Part shown: one piece after another, positions 13,080 through 19,082 of the stretch
Layout: every line of letters begins with the position of its first letter
Position numbering within the stretch: position 1 is the first letter of the stretch
IMG/VR virus record: IMGVR_UViG_3300033145_000444
Coordinates: 1 to 34,060 of that record
Origin: a virus
Length of the DNA: 34,060 nt
Direction: 5' to 3' (one strand)
Notes under the pieces: model-generated
What the model saw: only the letters and a program-made list of their open reading frames with translations
What the model was told of the DNA's origin: nothing
The model's database searches: none
Position numbers and translations under genes: made by a program

Positions 13080-13292
13080 ATGTTTCTAATTAACACCACA
13101 AATATAATTTACAAGTCTGGGTCTAGTTCTAGGTCTGGGTCTGGGTCTAGTTCTGGGTCTAGGTCTAGGTCTTGGTCTGGGTCTGGGTCTTGGTCTGGGT
13201 CTGGGTCTGGGTTTTGGTCTTGGTCTAGGTCTAGGTCTAGGTCTTGGTCTAGGTCTGGGTCTAGGTCTGGGTCTTGGTTAAATGGTAAATAA
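13080..13292 (+). CDS. Repeat ORF 1: MFLINTTNI-(S-x)n-LNGK
   Basis: The ORF starts two bases after the previous stop. It encodes MFLINTTNIIYKSGSS, then a Ser-Gly/Arg/Trp dipeptide chain made by the DNA hexamer TCTGGG/TCTAGG/TCTTGG, and ends SGSWLNGK. Two relatives lie at 13641 and 13736 with the same ends and different repeat numbers. The repeat changes almost only the first base of alternate codons. Whether it is translated is uncertain; the conserved ends argue for a real cassette. Confidence 0.5.
   Translation: MFLINTTNIIYKSGSSSRSGSGSSSGSRSRSWSGSGSWSGSGSGFWSWSRSRSRSWSRSGSRSGSWLNGK
13115..13278 (+). repeat. GGTCTN hexamer repeat, block 1
   Basis: Tandem GGTCTG, GGTCTA and GGTCTT units, with occasional GTTCTG, run for about 160 bases. 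The + strand has many GGG and GG runs at regular spacing, so G-quadruplex formation is possible. The opposite strand also has a long ORF (PD-LD repeats), an artefact of the repeat. Confidence 0.85.
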
Positions 13293-13330
13293 TAACCTAC
13301 CAGTGAAACAATAAGCTGGGGGTAAAAAAA

Positions 13331-13639
13331 ATGAGTAAAACAATTACAATAAGCGAAGAAACCTACGAGGGGATAAAAGACCAATTAGGTAGCGAGATTC
13401 TAGAAGTAGAAAACCTTGAGGACTTAATTGGCAAAAAGTTCTTATTTCAATGTGCTAGATATATCTACTACGGAAAGGTAAAGAATGTAAATTCTAACTA
13501 CATTGAGTTAGAGAAAGCTGGGGTAGTCTATGAAACGGGGGAACTGAAAGCAAAAGAGGCTTCAGACTTCCAAGAATTACCAAGTAATGTCTTTGTTATG
13601 AGAAATGCTATAGAGAGCTTCTGGGTTCCTAAATGGTAG
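13331..13639 (+). CDS. 102-aa protein, unknown
   Basis: A GGGGGT SD lies eight bases before ATG 13331. The product begins MSKTITISEETYEGIKDQLG and continues FLFQCARYIYYGKVKNVNSNY, with an SH3/KOW-like strand pattern in the middle and an aromatic end (SFWVPKW). It sits between repeat ORFs 1 and 2, which shows that the repeat cassettes are separate insertions or duplications. Confidence 0.6.
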   Translation: MSKTITISEETYEGIKDQLGSEILEVENLEDLIGKKFLFQCARYIYYGKVKNVNSNYIELEKAGVVYETGELKAKEASDFQELPSNVFVMRNAIESFWVPKW

Positions 13640-13640
13640 T

Positions 13641-13733
13641 ATGTTTCTAATCAACACCACAAATATAGTTTGGTTGTCTGGGTCTGGGTCTTGGTCTGGG
13701 TCTTGGTCTAGGTCTAGGTTAAATGGTAAATAA
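13641..13733 (+). CDS. Repeat ORF 2: short copy of the MFLINT cassette
   Basis: The ORF MFLINTTNIVWLSGSGSWSG...SRSRLNGK-stop has 30 residues. It begins one base after the previous stop and ends two bases before repeat ORF 3. It keeps the same N- and C-terminal blocks with only about eight repeat units. Confidence 0.45.
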   Translation: MFLINTTNIVWLSGSGSWSGSWSRSRLNGK

Positions 13734-13735
13734 TT

Positions 13736-14014
13736 ATGTTTCTAATTAACACCATAAATATATATTGGTCGTATGTGAATAACTCTGGGTCTGGGTCTAG
13801 GTCTAACTCTTGGTCTAACTCTAGGTCTGGGTCTAGGTCTTGGTCTTGGTCTAGTTCTGGGTTTGGGTCTTGGACTTGGTCTTGGACTTGGTCTTGGTCT
13901 GGGTCTAGGTCTAGTTCTAGTTCTGGGTCTTGGTCTAGTTCTAGTTCTGGGTCTAGGTCTGGGTCTTGGTTAAATGGTAAATACGAGGGTAAAATGCAGA
14001 AAGATAACGATTGA
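13736..14014 (+). CDS. Repeat ORF 3: long copy with read-through end
   Basis: The ORF begins MFLINTINIYWSYVNNSGSG, has the longest S-x repeat (with Asn and Thr variants), and reaches SGSWLNGK. Here TAA is replaced by TAC, so it reads on to KYEGKMQKDND before stopping at 14014. The repeat tract lies at about 13785-13968. Confidence 0.45.
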   Translation: MFLINTINIYWSYVNNSGSGSRSNSWSNSRSGSRSWSWSSSGFGSWTWSWTWSWSGSRSSSSSGSWSSSSSGSRSGSWLNGKYEGKMQKDND

Positions 14015-14216
14015 AGAATATGTTTGGGATATGTTTGATGAAACCAAATGGGATGCTGAAAAAGAATTTGGTTTAATGGGTAATGGGATGTTCTTGAAAA
14101 TGCTATTATTAAATTATTTACAATTAAAACAAACAGAAGATGAACAAAGAAGAAGATTTAAGACCAAGAATAGTGAAATGGGCAAACAGAAAAAAGAAGG
14201 AAAGAGTATTACATAG
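13974..14216 (+). CDS. 80-aa protein, unknown, start uncertain
   Basis: The frame gives ITIEEYVWDMFDETKWDAEK and GNGMFLKMLLLNYLQLKQTE, a plausible helical domain. The first ATG (13974) lies inside the end of repeat ORF 3, so the true start may be further in. It overlaps the nuclease gene by 77 bases. Confidence 0.4.
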   Translation: MVNTRVKCRKITIEEYVWDMFDETKWDAEKEFGLMGNGMFLKMLLLNYLQLKQTEDEQRRRFKTKNSEMGKQKKEGKSIT

Positions 14217-14730
14217 ATACCACGCTTCTGAAATCTGGGGGTTGCTCACTATAAATTATAAGACAGGTCAACCTTATACAACCCCCGAGGATTGGGTCAA
14301 TGGAAAGGTTTTTGATGAAAAGGGGTCAATGAATGTCTGGCACGGGACATTTGCTCACGAAGAAATACAAGCCCTTTATCCTGAATACGAACAAGAACTC
14401 CCAAAGGTTTATGAAAAAGACGGGATAATAATATCTGGTAAGGCAGACTTAATTGATGAAACCGAGGTCATAGAAATAAAAACCTCATTAGATAAAGTTC
14501 ACGATAAAGCCAAGAGCTGGCACATCTTCCAATTAAAACTCTATCTAACTATGTTTGAAAGGTCGGTAGGTCGGGTAGCTCAACCATTTTGGCGGGGTAA
14601 AATACCTATGTTAAAAACACTAGGAACTTATAAGAGAAATGATGAATGGTTCTCCCGTCAGTTTGAAGAACTGAGGGTCAAAGACCAACTAATAAGTAAA
14701 CATTATGAAAAAAATAATAAAGTTTATTAA
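14140..14730 (+). CDS. PD-(D/E)XK nuclease (Cas4/RecB-like)
   Basis: The 196-aa protein shows the core ISGKADLIDETEVIEIKTS at about 98-116: Asp103, then Glu112-x-Lys114 as the E-x-K catalytic pair. Upstream HGTFAHEEIQ (68-77) supplies the helix His/Glu, and FQLKLYL (130-136) is the motif IV helix of RecB-like exonucleases. In phages such enzymes process DNA ends during recombination or replication. The Cys cluster of Cas4 is absent, so it is not an iron-sulphur type. Confidence 0.8.
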   Translation: MNKEEDLRPRIVKWANRKKKERVLHRYHASEIWGLLTINYKTGQPYTTPEDWVNGKVFDEKGSMNVWHGTFAHEEIQALYPEYEQELPKVYEKDGIIISGKADLIDETEVIEIKTSLDKVHDKAKSWHIFQLKLYLTMFERSVGRVAQPFWRGKIPMLKTLGTYKRNDEWFSRQFEELRVKDQLISKHYEKNNKVY

Positions 14731-14860
14731 GTGGATATTTATTAAAGAGTTTCACTATCAATGTGGGATAGACTGGGCTATCGAACCCCCCGAAGGGGTC
14801 AATGAAGACTTATCAACCCAAAGAATAAAAGAAGATAATAATATACAAGAGAATAAATAA
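14705..14860 (+). CDS. 51-aa protein, unknown
   Basis: The product MKKIIKFIKWIFIKEFHYQC continues GIDWAIEPPEGVNEDLSTQR. It has an amphipathic or weak membrane helix at the start and a polar acidic end. It overlaps the nuclease gene by 26 bases and ends two bases before the next ORF. Confidence 0.45.
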   Translation: MKKIIKFIKWIFIKEFHYQCGIDWAIEPPEGVNEDLSTQRIKEDNNIQENK

Positions 14861-14862
14861 AT

Positions 14863-15018
14863 ATGGAAGAAAAAACCTTAGAACAATGTTATATGGAATC
14901 AGAATCTTTTGATGAGTTCTGTGAGTTATGTAATAAACAAGTAAACAAAGTCCCTGATATGACCGCCCTAGAGGTCTATCAAGAACTTCAAAGTAAATAT
15001 GAAGATAAAAGTGTCTAA
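14863..15018 (+). CDS. 51-aa acidic protein with CxxC
   Basis: The product MEEKTLEQCYMESESFDEFC continues ELCNKQVNKVPDMTALEVYQ. It is acidic, with CELC and an upstream Cys. It overlaps the next gene by 20 bases. Function unknown. Confidence 0.45.
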   Translation: MEEKTLEQCYMESESFDEFCELCNKQVNKVPDMTALEVYQELQSKYEDKSV

Positions 15019-15322
15019 AAAAATAGGAGCTTCGGCGTTCGTGTTTGAAGTTGACGAAAATAAAGAAATAGAAGCGTTGGCTAAGGCGGGTATGTTAGCT
15101 TCTGCTCCAGATGTATGTGCTTTGTGTGGTGGCGAGGTTAGTTTAACAGGTAAGAAAGCCAAAGGATACACCTTTGTAGAAATTAGATGTAAAAAGTGTG
15201 GTGCTACTTCTAGTTTAGGACAATATAAAGAAGGTGGATTCTTCTGGAAGCAGTTTGAGAAGTATCAGCCACAACCAAAAGTTGAGGGTGATGATAATAT
15301 ACCAGTAATAGAGGAGGAATGA
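14999..15322 (+). CDS. 107-aa zinc-ribbon protein
   Basis: MKIKVSKKIGASAFVFEVDE, a short alpha/beta start, is followed by a clear zinc ribbon: CALCGGEV (about 39-46) and CKKCGATS (about 67-74). An acidic tail (EGDDNIPVIEEE), as in many single-strand DNA-associated proteins, closes it. A role in DNA metabolism is possible, but the evidence is only architectural. Its stop overlaps the next ATG. Confidence 0.6.
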   Translation: MKIKVSKKIGASAFVFEVDENKEIEALAKAGMLASAPDVCALCGGEVSLTGKKAKGYTFVEIRCKKCGATSSLGQYKEGGFFWKQFEKYQPQPKVEGDDNIPVIEEE

Positions 15323-15429
15323 CTATCGAAAAACGGCTAGATAAAATGGCAGAATATCTAGCCAAAGAGCTGGAGGAAATCAAGAAAAAGTTAGAAGAAA
15401 TAGAAAAAATGGTAAAAATAGGAGAATGA
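15319..15429 (+). CDS. 36-aa coiled-coil peptide
   Basis: A GAGGAGG SD precedes ATG 15319. MTIEKRLDKMAEYLAKELEE continues IKKKLEEIEKMVKIGE, a continuous heptad helix. It overlaps both neighbours (15322 stop and 15426 start). Probably an oligomerisation or partner peptide. Confidence 0.5.
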   Translation: MTIEKRLDKMAEYLAKELEEIKKKLEEIEKMVKIGE

Positions 15430-15701
15430 TAGTCAATATAAACAGACCATTTATAAAGAGTGGCGTTGAATATGTAGATGTCAGGAGCTACATCGTCCAA
15501 AAAGCTGTTAGAAAGCACGAGTCTTTGATTATTGAGATCGGCGGTCAAAGAATGATAATCCCCCCCGAAAGACTAAAGAGCTATCAGAAGCTAACCAACC
15601 AGAAGTTTATATCCCAATTCGGGGGTAAAGATTACAAACTATTTAGCTATAAGTGGAAACCAACAACAGAAGAGGAAGAACTAAAATCGTGGTTATTATG
15701 A
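15426..15701 (+). CDS. 91-aa protein, unknown
   Basis: Coupled by ATGA at 15426. The product MIVNINRPFIKSGVEYVDVR continues with strands (SLIIEIGGQRMIIPPE) and an aromatic, charged end. I do not recognise a family. The position suggests a DNA-metabolism gene set. Confidence 0.55.
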   Translation: MIVNINRPFIKSGVEYVDVRSYIVQKAVRKHESLIIEIGGQRMIIPPERLKSYQKLTNQKFISQFGGKDYKLFSYKWKPTTEEEELKSWLL

Positions 15702-15943
15702 ATAAGAAGTCTAAGCTAAGGTCTAAGGCTGATAAGCTTTGGTATTTAGCATTATTAAAACCCAAGTGTGAGGTCTGTGGGGAAAAGGCAGTCCAAGTCC
15801 ATCATTTCTTTTATAAATCTAGCTATGGACATTTAAGATATGATGAAAATAATGGGATTAGCTTGTGTCAACATTGCCACTTTCTTCTTCATACCCGAGA
15901 CCCCAAGATAATCGTGGATAAAATAAGCAAAAGCATTAACTAA
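15698..15943 (+). CDS. HNH protein
   Basis: ATG 15698 overlaps the previous stop (ATGA) and is preferred to 15653. The 81-aa product has CEVCGEKAVQVHHFFYKSS, HLRYDENNGISLCQHCHFLLH: zinc Cys pairs (CEVC, CQHC), the HH motif and the Asn-Gly-Ile-x-LC core of HNH endonucleases. It is a free-standing, minimal HNH, and could be the packaging-associated type or a NinG-like recombination factor. Confidence 0.75.
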   Translation: MNKKSKLRSKADKLWYLALLKPKCEVCGEKAVQVHHFFYKSSYGHLRYDENNGISLCQHCHFLLHTRDPKIIVDKISKSIN

Positions 15944-15975
15944 ACCAAAAGCAGGGTATAAAACCATCAGCTTTT

Positions 15976-16083
15976 ATGAAGAAGCAATTAAAAAATATGA
16001 GTAAATTAGATTTAGCAATATTCTTTATAATAGGAGCATTAGCTGGATTTTGGCTTGGGGTAATAATGTCTTTAATGAAATGA
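15976..16083 (+). CDS. 35-aa membrane protein
   Basis: MKKQLKNMSKLDLAIFFIIG continues ALAGFWLGVIMSLMK, with one membrane helix. The leader forms an AAAAGC...GCTTTT hairpin ending just before the ATG. It overlaps the next gene by ATGA. Confidence 0.45.
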   Translation: MKKQLKNMSKLDLAIFFIIGALAGFWLGVIMSLMK

Positions 16084-16319
16084 TATATACTAAGCAGTGC
16101 AAAAACTGCGGGGTAATCTTTAAAACCAATATAAAAGCTAAAATCTTTTGCCATTATAGATGCTGTCGTAAATACTGGGAAAGAAATCGGAGGAAAACAT
16201 CAGAAGTTTGTGAAAATTGTGGGAAAGGATTAAATCGTGGGTCAAAGGTAATAAAATATAATTGTTCTTATGAAGTACAAAGCTGTTCCTGTGGCTATTC
16301 TCAATTAGTATTAGTATAA
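16080..16319 (+). CDS. 79-aa double zinc-finger protein
   Basis: ATG 16080 overlaps the previous stop and is preferred to 16050. The first unit is CKNCGVIFKTNIKAKIFCHY, then CCRKYWERNRRK, the YC...CR type finger found in many phage proteins. A second set is CENCGKGLN...CSYEVQSCSCGY. It is basic and probably binds DNA. It is the last + strand gene before the minus-strand group. The 108 bases after it hold an AAAGATTAAATCTTT palindrome (16348-16362). Confidence 0.6.
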   Translation: MIYTKQCKNCGVIFKTNIKAKIFCHYRCCRKYWERNRRKTSEVCENCGKGLNRGSKVIKYNCSYEVQSCSCGYSQLVLV

Positions 16320-16389
16320 GAAAACAGCCCCCGTTGAGGGAGCTGGTAAAGATTAAATCTTTTGTAGGCATACACCACCTTTACAAGTT

Positions 16390-16412
16390 AAGACGAAAAT
16401 GTCTTTATTACA
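16390..16412. terminator. Small hairpin between convergent genes
   Basis: AAGAC (16390-16394) pairs with GTCTT (16401-16405), followed on the + strand by TATTA. It lies between the ends of convergent genes and may terminate + strand transcription. The stem is weak. Confidence 0.35.
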
Positions 16413-16427
16413 CTTTAACTGCGACAA

Positions 16428-16586
16428 TTACCAAAGTTGGGTTGTTCCTGTCAACAAAACATAAATTGTTGCCAAAATGAGGGTCAAAAGGATACTAATC
16501 ATAATCCAAAATTCTAATCTCTCTCTAACACTACCACCACTATCTCTAGTCTCCTCTTTTAGCTTTTCTAATGTTTCTTTTTCCAT
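16428..16586 (-). CDS. 52-aa membrane protein with short coiled coil
   Basis: On the minus strand, ATG at 16584-16586 begins MEKETLEKLKEETRDSGGSV, then RERLEFWIMISILLTLILAT and a hydrophobic end. One charged helix precedes one membrane helix, similar in architecture to the XhlA-like protein at 5478. A TATTATAAAT stretch upstream could be its -10. Confidence 0.5.
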   Translation of the reverse strand: MEKETLEKLKEETRDSGGSVRERLEFWIMISILLTLILATIYVLLTGTTQLW

Positions 16587-16662
16587 ATTATTACACTACT
16601 TAATTTATAATAGCTCTTAATAAGATAGTCCTACCCCGTTTTTTAGGACTACCCTATAAAAG

Positions 16663-16824
16663 TTAATCTTCTTCAACGCTATCAAATGTATAACTATCGT
16701 CACACCATTCTTTTTCATTCTCCCATTCTCCGCTTTTGAATATCTTTTCAGCTTCTTCTTTGTTTTTGGCGTCTATTATTACCTCTCCACGACCATCAAA
16801 ATAGTAATTTACTCTATATTTCAT
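16663..16824 (-). CDS. 53-aa acidic protein
   Basis: MKYRVNYYFDGRGEVIIDAK continues NKEEAEKIFKSGEWENEKEW and ends SVEED. Two beta strands followed by an EA-rich helix resemble the small protein at 10402 and other DpnD/PcfM-like phage proteins. A TTTTAAAAGAA half of the 14-bp palindrome lies directly upstream of its start. Confidence 0.5.
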   Translation of the reverse strand: MKYRVNYYFDGRGEVIIDAKNKEEAEKIFKSGEWENEKEWCDDSYTFDSVEED

Positions 16825-16923
16825 TTTAAAAGAACGGGGTTAAATAATTCTCTGTATAAGAGCTACCAACTAGGCTGATAACTCTTAACAAAGGACTATT
16901 TTCTGCCTATATCGTATTTTATT

Positions 16924-17118
16924 TTATAGTATTTCATATTTTTTATACTGATTATTTATATTATTTATAATCTTCTCTACTCTTTCTGCTTCTTTCTCAT
17001 CAAAGGGAAATTCTCCGTCCTTAGAATGACTGAAAGTCCCTTCCTCTCTGTATGATAAATCAATAGATAGGTGTCTTCTAATTCTCTTCCAATCTCTTTT
17101 AGGTAATTTTATTCTCAT
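16924..17118 (-). CDS. 64-aa basic protein, unknown
   Basis: The minus-strand ATG at 17118 gives MRIKLPKRDWKRIRRHLSID and continues LSYREEGTFSHSKDGEFPFD, then a helical acidic end. A TTG at 17217 would add 33 residues of low quality. The start is chosen on composition, since no SD is clear. Function unknown; a DNA-binding role is possible. Confidence 0.45.
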   Translation of the reverse strand: MRIKLPKRDWKRIRRHLSIDLSYREEGTFSHSKDGEFPFDEKEAERVEKIINNINNQYKKYEIL

Positions 17119-17234
17119 ATTTTTTTTTATTTTACTTTTTCTAATTCTATTTCTGCTTCTTTGATTATCTTTTTGCTTAATAATCTTATGATCTTCCTCA
17201 ATAGATATGGCTATCAAGAGAGGGTATAAAATTA

Positions 17235-17405
17235 CTACTTTACTAGTTCTAAAATGCTTTTTACTTCATTAAATGTTTGGCTAGCATTGGTTTTTTCCTT
17301 TTTCTTCCCACAGGTTTCATTTTTATATTTGGATAAATCTGATTCTACACCAATTAAAATATGTTTTAATAATCTTATTTGTCTTTTTGTTAAATCTATT
17401 TTCAT
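17235..17405 (-). CDS. 56-aa protein, unknown
   Basis: The minus-strand ATG at 17403-17405 gives MKIDLTKRQIRLLKHILIGV, continuing ESDLSKYKNETCGKKKEKTN. A longer frame back to TTG 17504 would run through the hairpin at 17450-17513 and is less likely. It is the first gene of the leftward group, so the hairpin would be its 5' untranslated region. Confidence 0.5.
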   Translation of the reverse strand: MKIDLTKRQIRLLKHILIGVESDLSKYKNETCGKKKEKTNASQTFNEVKSILELVK

Positions 17406-17449
17406 AGTTTTAAATGTACTTCTCCATACAGAAGCGGTTAAATAAATAT

Positions 17450-17513
17450 CCCCTATAATCGCCAGCCCATAATTACCATTCAACAAATAATTATGAGCCA
17501 GCAACTATAGGGG
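17450..17513 (-). promoter_or_regulatory. Long stem-loop in the leader of the minus-strand genes
   Basis: Arms 17451-17476 and 17487-17512 match as an inverted repeat at 20 of 26 positions, with one more pair outside. All six mismatches are transitions that become G-U pairs in a minus-strand transcript, whereas on the + strand they would be A-C. The loop is ten bases. This points to a selected RNA structure in the leftward transcript. Confidence 0.65.
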
Positions 17514-17708
17514 ACATTGTTTTAATAACTCTTTTGGAGGTTTCAAATAAAAATCCCATAATGTAGCTGAATGTTTGCTGAATGTCATTAGTTATGAGCT
17601 TGGGCGGTTATAGAAGATATTTAAGATTTACAATGTACTCAATGTACTCTCTATACTGGTATAGTATCACAGGCCAGACATAAGGTCAACACCCCAGCGG
17701 ATTAAAAC

Positions 17709-17717
17709 TGTGGATAA
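17709..17717 (-). promoter_or_regulatory. DnaA box
   Basis: TGTGGATAA is an exact match to the DnaA consensus TTATCCACA on the minus strand. It lies in the non-coding candidate origin, about 320 bases from the iterons. A single 9-mer can occur by chance. Confidence 0.5.
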
Positions 17718-17744
17718 CTATTTCAGGGGTTAAAGGTCTTACTA

Positions 17745-17773
17745 TTGACTTATGCCTTAAAGTATGCTAGTAT
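17745..17773 (+). promoter_or_regulatory. Sigma70 promoter with extended -10
   Basis: TTGACT (17745-17750), 17-base spacer, TAGTAT (17768-17773) preceded by TGC. It drives rightward transcription through the candidate origin. Confidence 0.55.
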
Positions 17774-17862
17774 TCAAAGAATAGATAAAAACAAGCCGTT
17801 TAAATGCGTTTTAAGGGGTCAAAAGGGGTCAAGTAATACTAAACTATTATGTAGAAACAAGT

Positions 17863-17955
17863 ATGGTTAAGTATGTTGTTCTTGTAGGGATAATATTCGG
17901 GGTTATTAGTATATTAGTAAATATAGGAGGTAACAAGTTAAACCACAGGGGATAA
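17863..17955 (+). CDS. 30-aa membrane peptide
   Basis: The ORF MVKYVVLVGIIFGVISILVN continues IGGNKLNHRG, one membrane helix. It has no SD and lies within the candidate origin, so translation is uncertain. Confidence 0.3.
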   Translation: MVKYVVLVGIIFGVISILVNIGGNKLNHRG

Positions 17956-18032
17956 TAGAAGCTAAAGAAGTAAGGATAAGTAAGGATAAAAATCGGGGTC
18001 ACAAGGTTATAAAGAAACTAAAGAAGACTTAT

Positions 18033-18116
18033 AGGTGATTAAATATGTAGGTGGGCGATTAAATATAATAGGCGATTAAATAGGCGATTAAATATAAGGT
18101 TGTAGGCGATTAAATA
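18033..18116 (+). repeat. Five iterons, consensus AGGCGATTAAATA
   Basis: Copies start at 18033, 18053, 18070, 18082 and 18104, all in the same orientation. Copies 3 to 5 are identical; copies 1 and 2 differ by one base each. Spacing is 12 to 22 bases. No ORF uses them. Such arrays are typical binding sites of replication initiators. Confidence 0.75.
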
Positions 18117-18309
18117 TGAGGTATCTTATCTCTACACACACAATCATACAGACATAAGAATAAGAATACATAGAGGATTACACATAGAATACACATAGGG
18201 GGGGATAGGGTTAATGAATAGGTTTGAATATAAATGTATATAGCAATAATACATTAAAAAGGGAATATAGACATTAAATCACACATAAAGAACATATAAA
18301 AAGAATGAT

Positions 18310-18675
18310 ATGACTTGTAAATATTGTAATAAAGAAATAAAAGATAATCCAAATAATACTAAAAAGTATTGTAATGATGCTTGTAGAAAGGCATATTCAA
18401 GGCGGACAAATAGCCCTTCAAGTCGGACAAATGTCCGAGATGAGCAAGGCGGACAAACCAAGTCGGACAGATACACTATAGTCCCCGATAAAAAGGTTTA
18501 CGGAAGGCAAGCTGTTAGTTACGGGCGGGAAAGTAACGAATATACAGAATGGGAAACTAGACCTATGCCAGAAAATCCAGAAGATGTTCCTGTTAAAGGA
18601 AACAGGGGTATTTATAAAAGAAAGAATGGAACTAAATATTTAATAGACGCATTAGGTAATATAAATAATAGGTAA
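18310..18675 (+). CDS. 121-aa zinc-finger protein beside the terminase
   Basis: The N-terminus MTCKYCNKEIKDNPNNTKKY runs into CNDACRKAYSRRT, a C..C...YC...CR finger. The middle (SRTNVRDEQGGQTKSDR) is encoded by repeated DNA, and the C-terminus (ENPEDVPVKGNRGIYKRKNG, then TKYLIDALG) is a small globular part. It may bind the repeats in its own gene or the iterons upstream, as initiators or packaging proteins do (inference). It directly precedes the small terminase. Confidence 0.55.
   Translation: MTCKYCNKEIKDNPNNTKKYCNDACRKAYSRRTNSPSSRTNVRDEQGGQTKSDRYTIVPDKKVYGRQAVSYGRESNEYTEWETRPMPENPEDVPVKGNRGIYKRKNGTKYLIDALGNINNR
18399..18471 (+). repeat. Four direct repeats, consensus AAGKCGGACARA, inside a gene
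   Basis: Copies lie at 18399-18410, 18420-18431, 18446-18457 and 18460-18471. They fall in three different codon phases, so conservation is at the DNA level. Copy 2 also forms GGACA-AA-TGTCC, a short inverted repeat. The site is close upstream of the terminase genes, a usual place for pac or cosB sites. Confidence 0.65.
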
Positions 18676-18680
18676 TATAA

Positions 18681-19082
18681 ATGAAAGGAACACTTAAACA
18701 AAAAAAGGCGATAAAGATAACAAAAGAGATGCTGGAAGGGAAGAGAGATATGATGCCTCTAAAGGAGGTTATGCTTGAAGCTGGATTTTCTAAGACTACT
18801 TCTCGTGTTCCGAAAAAGTTAACTAGCACAAAAACTTGGGAAAGGTTTATGGAAAGTATAGATGAAAAACCAATTATCAAGTTATGGAAGAACCTAGCTA
18901 CCTTAAAACCTATTTCTTACAAAGGAATTGATGGTGAGAAAGAGAAGGTCCAAATCAAAGATATGAGAGTTATTATGCAGGCAGGGGAGAATATAATGAA
19001 ACTTAAAGGAAGATTTAAAGAAGTTTTAGATGTAGGATTATATCGTAAAAGAGAGGAGTTGTTTGATGAAGAAGATAAATGA
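18681..19082 (+). CDS. Terminase small subunit (putative)
   Basis: The 133-aa protein precedes and overlaps the large terminase. Its N-terminal part contains a helix-turn-helix-like PLKEVMLEAGFSKTTSRVPK, followed by a helical oligomerisation region and a charged tail (REELFDEEDK). Small terminases recognise the packaging site and regulate the motor. Identification rests on position, size and the HTH rather than a strong motif. Confidence 0.7.
   Translation: MKGTLKQKKAIKITKEMLEGKRDMMPLKEVMLEAGFSKTTSRVPKKLTSTKTWERFMESIDEKPIIKLWKNLATLKPISYKGIDGEKEKVQIKDMRVIMQAGENIMKLKGRFKEVLDVGLYRKREELFDEEDK

Larger units (their letters stand above)
17514..18309. other. Gene-poor region, candidate replication origin
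   Basis: About 800 bases hold one tiny ORF. The region has a perfect DnaA box, a rightward promoter, and five iterons near its right end. It is AT-rich with runs such as ACACATAG repeats (18130-18200). It separates leftward small genes from the rightward packaging module. This combination is what a theta-type origin with initiator-binding iterons would show. Confidence 0.5.

Noticed and set aside
13109-13384. Minus-strand ORF with PD-LD repeats
   Set aside because: It is the mirror of the GGTCTN repeat; it crosses the start of a well-supported + strand gene and has no SD or conserved ends.
13115-13968. CRISPR-like repeat array
   Set aside because: The hexamer is tandem with no unique spacers, and it stays in one reading frame with conserved protein ends.
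17570-17700. 33-aa ORF beginning MSLVMSLGGYRRY
   Set aside because: No SD, odd composition (Tyr/Met/Ser) and position inside the non-coding candidate origin.
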